This document shows, one piece after another, positions 58,207-64,000 of a stretch of DNA of 64,000 nucleotides. The translations under genes were made by a program, and so were the position numbers. Numbering within the stretch: position 1 is the first letter of the stretch; each line of letters opens with the position of its first letter. Source of the stretch: JBCBSP01 sp039819095 (GTDB lineage Bacteria; Pseudomonadota; Alphaproteobacteria; Caulobacterales; Maricaulaceae); NCBI GenBank assembly GCA_039819095.1, contig JBCBSP010000004.1, positions 186,001 to 250,000 of the forward strand, given 5' to 3'. A model generated the notes under the pieces. That model made no database searches, was not told where the DNA came from, and was given only the letters and a program-made list of their open reading frames with translations.

Positions 58207-59169
58207 ATGGCCAAGTCCCGACCGCCCGTTAAACTCACCCATGCCGGTCTTACCGATTGGCGCCTGAGCCAGCTGCCCGATCTGACCGGGCGAAGCTACA
58301 TCATCACCGGCGGCAATTCGGGCATCGGGTTTGAAGCTGCGCGCATGCTCGGCGAGGCTGGCGGCGATATCGTCATCGCCTGCCGCAATCTGGATAAGGC
58401 TAAAGCCGCCGAGCGCGAGCTTGAAAACTCGGTGAAGGGGAGCGTGTCTTCGGTCCAGCTGGATCTGGCTGATCTAAGCTCTGTGCGGGCTGCCGCCAGC
58501 GAGCTGACGGACCGGATGCCGCGGATCGACGCGCTCATCAATAATGCCGGCATCATGCAGACCCCGCCCTTGAAGACGGCTGACGGGTTCGAGATGCAGA
58601 TTGGGACCAATCATCTCGGTCACTTCCTGTTGTCCGGGCTGCTGTTTGAACGGATCGAAGCCAGCGCTGGCCGCATCGTCTCGGTAGCAAGCCTGGCGCA
58701 TAAATACGGGCGCATTCATCTCGACGATCTGATGTTGGAGAACGATTACACGCCAACGCGCGCCTATTGTCAGAGCAAGCTGGCCAATCTGATGAGCGCC
58801 ATTGAGCTGCAGCGCCGGCTCTCCGCCAGGGGCGCCAAGACGATGAGCATCGCCTGCCACCCAGGCTATTCCGGCACGCAGCTGCAATCGACCGGCCCGA
58901 CCGGCTGGCTGAACGCGATCTACAAGCTGACCAACGCGCTTCTCGCCCAGCCGGCGCGGGCCGGGGCTCTGCCCACCGTGCTGGCTGCTGCTGGCGATGA
59001 GGCGCTGGCCGGCGGATATTACGGTCCGCAAGGCTTTCGCGAGCTGCGCGGCAAGGTAGGCGAGGCGACCGTTGCGCGCCGCGCCCTGGACGAGGCGGTC
59101 GCGGCAGAGCTGTGGCGGCGCAGCGAGGCGCTTACTGGTTTCAGCTGGGCATTCAAAGGAGCCGGTTGA
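58207..59169 (+). CDS. Short-chain dehydrogenase/reductase (retinol-dehydrogenase-like)
   Basis: An NAD(P)-dependent oxidoreductase of 320 residues. The cofactor loop YIITGGNSGIGFEAARMLGE (about residues 31-50), then LINNAGIMQTPPLKTADGFE (about 112-131), the catalytic Ser in RIVSVASLAHKYG (about 156-168) and the Tyr-x3-Lys in RAYCQSKLANLMSAIELQRR (about 185-204) are all present. The extended length and the IMQTP/GFEMQIGTNHLGHFLLSGL segment place it with retinol/WW-domain-type dehydrogenases; bacterial members are of unknown substrate. It may share a transcript with the DUF5996 gene. Confidence 0.92.
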   Translation: MAKSRPPVKLTHAGLTDWRLSQLPDLTGRSYIITGGNSGIGFEAARMLGEAGGDIVIACRNLDKAKAAERELENSVKGSVSSVQLDLADLSSVRAAASELTDRMPRIDALINNAGIMQTPPLKTADGFEMQIGTNHLGHFLLSGLLFERIEASAGRIVSVASLAHKYGRIHLDDLMLENDYTPTRAYCQSKLANLMSAIELQRRLSARGAKTMSIACHPGYSGTQLQSTGPTGWLNAIYKLTNALLAQPARAGALPTVLAAAGDEALAGGYYGPQGFRELRGKVGEATVARRALDEAVAAELWRRSEALTGFSWAFKGAG

Positions 59170-59200
59170 TATCAAAGCATGCTGCCTAACCCCAGGGCCT

Positions 59201-59833
59201 ATGCACTCTCAACCATCAGCGCGAACTTTGCACGGAACGGCGGGTTACGCTGAGGCGGCGCCTGAACTCGCCGTTCATTGGGGGAAACTCACCTTTGAAA
59301 ACGTCCATGCCGGCTTTCTGGACCTGCTGCCGGAAACGCCGAAACGCGTGCTGGATGTCGGTTCGGGAACCGGCCGGGATGCGATTCACCTCGCTCGGTC
59401 AGGGCATCATGTAACGGCCTGCGAGCCGGTCGATGCGCTTCGCGAAATCGGATGCGCATCAGGCGCAGGGCTCGACATTCGGTGGCTCGATGATGGACTT
59501 CCGGACCTCAAGGCCGTCTTCGAACTCGATGAGACTTATGATGTCGTCATCATCTGCGGCGTTTGGCATCATCTTAATCTGGACGAGCGCAGCGAGGGGT
59601 TGCCGCGCATTGCTCAGCTAATGCGGCCAAACGCTCTGCTGCTTCTATCGCTCCGTCATGGTCCGGTTCCGTCCGGTCGTGTCGCGTTTCCGGTCTCGAT
59701 ACCGACCGCGTTGGAGCAGGCGGAGCGTGCAGGGCTCAGCTTGGTGCGACGCCATGACGGCGACTCGATTCAGCAGGCCAATCGCAAGGCCGGTGTCACG
59801 TGGACCCGCTTCGCTTTCAGAAAACGAGTTTAA
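59201..59833 (+). CDS. SAM-dependent methyltransferase
   Basis: A class I methyltransferase of 210 residues. Motif I is RVLDVGSGTGRDAIHLARSG (about residues 48-67), the acidic residue of motif II is in ACEPVDALR, and VVIICGVWHHLNLDERSEGL (about 118-137) is motif IV, followed by a post-motif stretch on LMRPNALLLLSLRHGP. The C-terminal ends with WTRFAFRK. The target is unknown; small-molecule methylation is as likely as any. The ATG at 59201 lies 31 bases after the dehydrogenase stop; upstream extension overlaps that gene and is rejected. Confidence 0.88.
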   Translation: MHSQPSARTLHGTAGYAEAAPELAVHWGKLTFENVHAGFLDLLPETPKRVLDVGSGTGRDAIHLARSGHHVTACEPVDALREIGCASGAGLDIRWLDDGLPDLKAVFELDETYDVVIICGVWHHLNLDERSEGLPRIAQLMRPNALLLLSLRHGPVPSGRVAFPVSIPTALEQAERAGLSLVRRHDGDSIQQANRKAGVTWTRFAFRKRV

Positions 59834-59842
59834 GGCTGCAGC

Positions 59843-60142
59843 TCAGCGTGTGCGGTCTTCCACCAGCTCGAACGCCTCTGTGCTTTCCAGCGTGGCGATC
59901 TCGTGCATGGCTCGCATCTGATCACCGCGTGCGGTCCTGACGAAGGCTCGCCATTGGTCAAGGTCGTCCCAGACCGCCTGTGTTATGAAGCGCCCGCTGT
60001 CTTCTGCGGCTCTCAGGCAGAGGCTGCCGCGCGCGCCGGGTGTGGCTGCGTGGATTGCATCGGTCGTGCGAGCCCAGGCGGCGAGGAACTCGTCTTTGCG
60101 ACCCATCGGGACGCGCCAGGAATATTGAATGCGATAGGTCAT
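59843..60142 (-). CDS. Antibiotic-biosynthesis-monooxygenase-fold protein
   Basis: A 99-residue ferredoxin-like protein of the ABM (dimeric alpha/beta barrel) class. It starts MTYRIQYSWRVPMGRKDEFL, followed by AAWARTTDAI, the central strand SLCLRAAEDSGRFITQAVWD (about residues 41-60) and a Trp-containing helix WRAFVRTAR. Such proteins can be quinol monooxygenases or haem-degrading enzymes, but many have no known activity. The ATG at 60142 suits the fold; a longer frame upstream does not. It converges on the methyltransferase gene and is divergent from fabD. Confidence 0.8.
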   Translation of the reverse strand: MTYRIQYSWRVPMGRKDEFLAAWARTTDAIHAATPGARGSLCLRAAEDSGRFITQAVWDDLDQWRAFVRTARGDQMRAMHEIATLESTEAFELVEDRTR

Positions 60143-60239
60143 GGGCCCTCCCGTCCGCTCGAACTTCGTCTGACAGCTTGCCTCTTCGCCCTTCACCGGT
60201 CTATCCGGTCGCCAACGATAACGCGGGAGGAGGACGCCG

Positions 60240-61181
60240 ATGGCGCTCGCATTCACCTTTCCAGGTCAGGGCAGTCAGGCTGTCGGCATGGGCCAGGCGC
60301 TGGCGGACGCCTTCGCGTCGGCGCGGGACGTGTTCGGCGAAGTCGATGAGGCGCTGGGGCAGAATCTGCGTCGGTTGATGAGCGAGGGTCCGATTGAGGA
60401 CCTGACCCTGACCGAGAACGCGCAGCCGGCCATCATGGCCTGCTCCATCGCCGCTATGCGCGTGTTGAAGGACGAGTTCGATGTTGATGTGTCCGCTGCG
60501 AAGTTCGTCGCCGGTCACTCGCTGGGCGAATACTCCGCCTTGTGCGCGACCGGCGCGCTGGCGCTGCCTGATGCGGCCAGGCTGTTGAAGCTGCGCGGCC
60601 AGTCCATGCAGAAGGCCGTGCCGGTGGGCGAAGGCGCGATGGCGGCCCTGCTCGGCGCGGATCAGGCCCAGGCCGAAGCCGCCGTCACGGCCGGCTCTGC
60701 GCACGGCGTTGTCACCATCGCCAACGATAATGCGCCTGGTCAGATTGTGATCTCCGGCGCGAAGGCCGCCGTGGAAGCCGCGCTTGAAGCGGCCAAGGCC
60801 GAAGGTGTGCGCAAGGCGATGCTGCTGCCGGTGTCTGCGCCTTTCCACTGCCCGATGATGCAGCCGGCCGCCGACGCCATGGCCGCCGCATTGCAGGATG
60901 CGTCCATCGCCGCGCCGTCGGTTCCCGTTGTCACCAATGTCAGCGCTGAGGCTGTCACCGACCCTGAAGCCATCCGCTCCCAGCTCGTGGAGCAGGTGAC
61001 CGGCAAGGTGCGCTGGCGCGAAAGCGTCGACTGGATGCATGCTGAGGGCGTTGAGCGCTTCGCCGAGGCTGGCGCCAAGGTGCTCGTCACCATGCTTAAA
61101 CGTCATATTCGCGAAGCTGAAGGCGTGGCGCTGGTTGCGCCAGCTGACCTGGAAGCCTTCGCAGCCACGGTTAAAGGATAA
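60240..61181 (+). CDS. fabD: Malonyl-CoA:ACP transacylase
   Basis: Loads malonyl groups onto acyl carrier protein for fatty-acid synthesis; 313 residues. It opens ALAFTFPGQGSQAVGMGQAL, the nucleophile elbow is FVAGHSLGEYSALCATGAL (Ser near residue 92), the malonate-binding Arg appears in KLRGQSMQKAVPVGEGAM (about 117-134), and the catalytic His is in LPVSAPFHCPMMQPAADAM (about 198-216). It is the first gene of the fab cluster; fabG follows after 6 bases. Confidence 0.96.
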   Translation: MALAFTFPGQGSQAVGMGQALADAFASARDVFGEVDEALGQNLRRLMSEGPIEDLTLTENAQPAIMACSIAAMRVLKDEFDVDVSAAKFVAGHSLGEYSALCATGALALPDAARLLKLRGQSMQKAVPVGEGAMAALLGADQAQAEAAVTAGSAHGVVTIANDNAPGQIVISGAKAAVEAALEAAKAEGVRKAMLLPVSAPFHCPMMQPAADAMAAALQDASIAAPSVPVVTNVSAEAVTDPEAIRSQLVEQVTGKVRWRESVDWMHAEGVERFAEAGAKVLVTMLKRHIREAEGVALVAPADLEAFAATVKG

Positions 61182-61187
61182 AGGCCC

Positions 61188-61925
61188 ATGTTCGATCTTT
61201 CAGGCAAGAAAGCCCTAGTGACCGGCGCGACCGGCGGGCTCGGCGGCGACATCGCCCGCGCGCTGCATGCCCAGGGCGCGTCCGTCGCCCTGTCCGGCAC
61301 GCGCGAGGAAAAGCTGAACGCGCTGGCTAGCGAGCTCGGCGAGCGGACGGCGGTCACGCCGTGCAATCTGTCGGACTCCGATGCCGTCGACGCGCTCCCC
61401 AAGCAGGCGGCTGAAGCGCTTGGCGGGCTGGACATCCTCATCTCCAACGCCGGCGTGACGCGCGATCAACTGCTCATGCGCATGAAGGACGATGACTGGG
61501 ACACCGTCATCAAGGTCAATCTGGAAGCCCATTACCGACTCTGCAAAGGCGTGATGCGCACCATGATGAAGGCCCGCTGGGGGCGTATCGTGGGCATTAC
61601 TTCCGTCGTCGGCGTCACCGGCAATCCCGGTCAGGCCAATTACGCCGCCTCCAAGGCCGGCATGATCGGCTTCACCAAGGCGATGGCGCAGGAAGTCGCC
61701 TCGCGCGGGGTGACCGCCAACTGCGTCGCGCCGGGCTTCATCGAAAGCCCGATGACCGATGCGCTCAATGACGAGCAACGCGCTGCAATCATGACGAAAA
61801 TTCCGGCGCAGCGCCTGGGCTCGGGTGCTGAGATCGCATCCGCCTGCGTGTATCTGGCGAGCGAGGAAGCCGCTTACGTGACGGGCCAGACATTGCACGT
61901 GAACGGCGGCATGGCCATGATCTAG
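61188..61925 (+). CDS. fabG: 3-oxoacyl-ACP reductase
   Basis: NADPH-dependent reductase of the fatty-acid cycle, 245 residues. The cofactor loop ALVTGATGGLGGDIARAL stands at residues 8-25, NAGVTRDQLLMRMKDDDWDT at about 84-103, catalytic Ser in GITSVVGVTGNPGQANYAAS (about 134-153) and Tyr/Lys in NYAASKAGMIGFTKAMAQEV. FabG-specific FIESPMTDALNDEQRAAIM and the terminal LHVNGGMAMI confirm the assignment over generic members of the superfamily. Confidence 0.96.
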   Translation: MFDLSGKKALVTGATGGLGGDIARALHAQGASVALSGTREEKLNALASELGERTAVTPCNLSDSDAVDALPKQAAEALGGLDILISNAGVTRDQLLMRMKDDDWDTVIKVNLEAHYRLCKGVMRTMMKARWGRIVGITSVVGVTGNPGQANYAASKAGMIGFTKAMAQEVASRGVTANCVAPGFIESPMTDALNDEQRAAIMTKIPAQRLGSGAEIASACVYLASEEAAYVTGQTLHVNGGMAMI

Positions 61926-62114
61926 ACACGGCGAGTCGCTTTCCGGGCCTGATTGGGCTGGAATGCGTCGCATCCGGGCTGCTGGCGTCCCTGCAAAAAG
62001 GGTGTTATCAGCCCGCCACCTTATCTGGACGAGCCCGGCTGACCGGTGAACTCGTTCCGGTGCGCACATCCTGCAAGCAGCGCCAGGCGCTGCCAGAATT
62101 AAAAAGGGTTCGAC
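61926..62114. other. Intergenic region before acpP
   Basis: A 189-base gap between fabG and acpP. It contains CCCTGCAAAAAGGGTGTTAT near 62000, which could be a promoter region for strong acpP expression, but no element was identified with certainty. AAAAAGGG serves as the likely acpP ribosome site. Confidence 0.3.
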
Positions 62115-62351
62115 ATGTCTGACGTTTTGGATCGCGTGAAAAAAATCGTTGTTGAGCACCTCGACGTCGAAGAAGAGAAGGTGACCGATAAGGCCAGCTT
62201 CATCGACGATCTGGGCGCGGACTCCCTCGACAATGTCGAGCTGGTCATGGCGTTTGAAGAAGAGTTCGACATCGAGATTCCCGACGATGCCGCCGAGCAC
62301 ATTCAGACGGTTGGCGACGCTGTGAAGTTCATCTCCGAAAAAGCCTCCTGA
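62115..62351 (+). CDS. acpP: Acyl carrier protein
   Basis: The small acidic carrier of growing fatty acids, 78 residues. The phosphopantetheine attachment Ser lies in DDLGADSLDNVELVMAFEEE (residues 32-51; Ser38). The protein starts SDVLDRVKKIVVEHLDVEEE and has the usual ending DAVKFISEKAS. The separate 5' gap suggests its own promoter within the fab cluster. fabF follows after 16 bases. Confidence 0.97.
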   Translation: MSDVLDRVKKIVVEHLDVEEEKVTDKASFIDDLGADSLDNVELVMAFEEEFDIEIPDDAAEHIQTVGDAVKFISEKAS

Positions 62352-62367
62352 TTGGGGTCTGCCCGGC

Positions 62368-63660
62368 ATGACAAAGCGCCGCGTCGCCGTCACCGGTCTT
62401 GGTCTCGTCACTCCGCTGGGATGCGGCGTCTCCACTGTGTGGCGCCGCCTTCTGGCCGGTGAATCGGGACTGGCTCATATCGAGCATTTCCAGACCGATG
62501 ATCTGTCGTGCCGGATCGGCGGCGTCGTGCCGCGCGTTGACGGACGCAATGGCGGCGGTCCGGACATCGAAGGGGCGTTTGATCCTGACGCCGTCATGCC
62601 GGCGCGCGAGCGCAAGCGCATTGACGAGTTCATCGTCTACGCCATCGCGGCGGCGGACGAAGCGCTGGCCAATTCAGGCTGGGATGCTGGCGATGATGAC
62701 GCGGTGCGTGAGCGCGCCGGTGTTCTCATCGGGTCCGGCATTGGCGGTCTTCAGACCATCTATGATGCGTCCGTGACCCTGCATGAACGCGGCCCGCGCA
62801 AGCTTTCCCCCTTCGTCATTCCCGCCATGCTGATCAATCTGGCTTCCGGTCAGGTCTCGATCCGCCATGGTCTGAAGGGGCCGAACCATGCGGTTGTCAC
62901 CGCCTGTTCGACCGGCGCTCACGCGATTGGCGATGCGGCCCGTCTCATCGCCTATGGCGATGCGGACATGATGCTCGCCGGCGGGGCTGAGAGCGCCATC
63001 ACAAGACTGGGCTATGGCGGCTTCGGCGCCTCGCGGGCGCTATCCACCGGTTTCAACGACGAGCCTCAGCGCGGGTCCCGCCCCTGGGACAAGGACCGCG
63101 ACGGCTTCGTTATGGGCGAGGGCGCAGGCTGCGTCGTGCTGGAAGAGTATGAGAGCGCGAAGGCGCGCGGCGCGAACATCCTGGCTGAAGTGGTCGGGTA
63201 CGGGCTGTCCGGCGACGCCTTCCATATCACGGCTCCGGCTGAAGATGGCGATGGTGGTTTCCGCTCCATGTCTGCGGCGCTGAAGTCATCCGGGCTCTCG
63301 GCGTCTGACATCGATTATGTCAACGCGCACGGCACCTCTACACCGAAGGGTGATGAGATTGAGCTGCGCGCCGTCGAGCGCCTGTTCGGCGATGCTGTCG
63401 ACGGGCTGGTGATGTCCTCGACAAAGTCGGCTATCGGCCATCTGCTGGGTGCGGCCGGCGCGGTGGAGGCCATCTTCTCCATCCTGGCCATGCGTGACGG
63501 GATTTGTCCGCCAACGCTCAATCTCGACAATCCGTCTGTGCAGTCGCCGATCAATCTGGCGCCGCACGAACCGGTGAAGAAAGAGATCAAGGCGGTCCTG
63601 TCCAACTCCTTTGGCTTCGGCGGCACCAACGCCTCGGTGATTTTCGCCGCGCCGTCCTAA
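62368..63660 (+). CDS. fabF: 3-oxoacyl-ACP synthase II
   Basis: Condensing enzyme that elongates acyl-ACP with malonyl-ACP, 430 residues. The catalytic Cys is in VVTACSTGAHAIGDAARLIA (about residues 171-190), the two His in YVNAHGTSTPKGDEIELRAV (about 317-336) and KSAIGHLLGAAGAVEAIFSI (about 353-372), and the C-terminal NSFGFGGTNASVIF is standard. It is a normal full-length KAS II in the conserved order acpP-fabF-mltG. Confidence 0.97.
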   Translation: MTKRRVAVTGLGLVTPLGCGVSTVWRRLLAGESGLAHIEHFQTDDLSCRIGGVVPRVDGRNGGGPDIEGAFDPDAVMPARERKRIDEFIVYAIAAADEALANSGWDAGDDDAVRERAGVLIGSGIGGLQTIYDASVTLHERGPRKLSPFVIPAMLINLASGQVSIRHGLKGPNHAVVTACSTGAHAIGDAARLIAYGDADMMLAGGAESAITRLGYGGFGASRALSTGFNDEPQRGSRPWDKDRDGFVMGEGAGCVVLEEYESAKARGANILAEVVGYGLSGDAFHITAPAEDGDGGFRSMSAALKSSGLSASDIDYVNAHGTSTPKGDEIELRAVERLFGDAVDGLVMSSTKSAIGHLLGAAGAVEAIFSILAMRDGICPPTLNLDNPSVQSPINLAPHEPVKKEIKAVLSNSFGFGGTNASVIFAAPS

Positions 63661-63675
63661 GCGCTGGGGACGCCA

Positions 63676-64000
63676 ATGAGCGCCGCTGCAGACTCATCCG
63701 GGCCTGACGCGCCAAAGCGCAAGGGCGGCGGCCTGCGCATCTTCCTCATCCTCTTGACCGTCGCGGGCGTGCTTGCGCTCGCTGCCGGCGCTGCGCTGGT
63801 CGGCGGCTATTACTGGCTTCAGAACGAATTCACGCGTGAAGGTCCGGCCAGCACCGAAACGGCTCTGCTTCTGCCGCGTGGCGCCGGGCTCATCGCCATT
63901 GCGGGTCAGCTGGAGCGCGAGGGGCTTGTCAGCGATGCGCGCATCTTCCGCGCCATGGTCACGCTCGATGGAGGTGATCGCAGCCTGCGGGCCGGCGAGT
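63676..64000 (+). CDS. mltG: Endolytic murein transglycosylase MltG, 3' truncated by window
   Basis: The first 108 codons of the enzyme that cuts nascent glycan strands and limits peptidoglycan chain length. Visible are a cytoplasmic, basic N-terminus (PDAPKRKGGG), one membrane helix (about residues 20-42) and the start of the periplasmic LysM-like domain (LLLPRGAGLIAIAGQLEREG, about 61-80; VSDARIFRAM). The catalytic YceG domain lies beyond the window. Position after fabF is the usual proteobacterial order. Confidence 0.9.
   Translation, partial: MSAAADSSGPDAPKRKGGGLRIFLILLTVAGVLALAAGAALVGGYYWLQNEFTREGPASTETALLLPRGAGLIAIAGQLEREGLVSDARIFRAMVTLDGGDRSLRAGE

Overview
The window is a 64-kb stretch of GC-rich, gene-dense chromosome. 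It contains about 71 protein genes, one tRNA and one riboswitch. I see no phage genes, insertion sequences, rRNA or CRISPR. The gene repertoire and local gene orders point to an alphaproteobacterium: rpsF-rpsR-rplI-dnaB-alr, fabD-fabG-acpP-fabF-mltG, yfgM-bamB-der, and ppx-rlmE near guaB-rsmB-guaA. A CtrA-type promoter box, TonB-dependent receptors and frequent small membrane proteins suggest a Caulobacterales/Maricaulales/Hyphomonadaceae-like marine or freshwater bacterium. This placement is inference from content; no 16S gene is present.

Left part (1-13.5 kb): a chemoreceptor truncated by the window edge, a large TonB-dependent receptor, tRNA-Phe, an unknown seven-helix membrane protein, and then a complete vitamin B12 uptake operon. 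That operon is a cobalamin riboswitch followed by btuB, btuF, btuC and btuD with overlapping stop/start codons. Next come a TetR regulator and an outer-membrane barrel gene, transcribed divergently across a perfect 16-bp palindrome, and an NADPH:quinone reductase.

Middle-left (13.5-24.9 kb): a LysR regulator, a co-translated acyltransferase-like pair behind a CtrA-like box, an isochorismatase-fold protein lacking its catalytic Cys, a periplasmic type-2 asparaginase, homogentisate dioxygenase and fumarylacetoacetase (tyrosine catabolism) next to a TyrA-type dehydrogenase (tyrosine synthesis), HspQ, Ppx/GppA and RlmE.

Middle (24.9-45.7 kb): a short patch of lower GC content with an AraC regulator, a DUF1801 protein and a VOC protein. 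It is followed by purine genes (guaB, guaA), Ada DNA repair, RsmB, a putative metalloprotease, SlyX, two copies of a three-gene module (two-helix membrane protein, ECF sigma factor, small membrane protein), a MerC-type protein, PyrC, NnrU, PanB, and yfgM-bamB-der for outer-membrane assembly and ribosome assembly.

Right part (45.9-64 kb): a signalling/secretion block comprising an unknown exported protein co-translated with a LuxR-type response regulator, a convergent membrane histidine kinase, and a divergent beta-propeller/RTX protein. The housekeeping blocks alr-dnaB and rpsF-rpsR-rplI (minus strand) follow, then a few accessory enzymes, and the fatty-acid synthesis cluster fabD-fabG-acpP-fabF with the start of mltG.

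The best candidates for something undescribed are the duplicated sigma-factor module, the two-component/RTX block, and the CtrA-box-driven acyltransferase pair.
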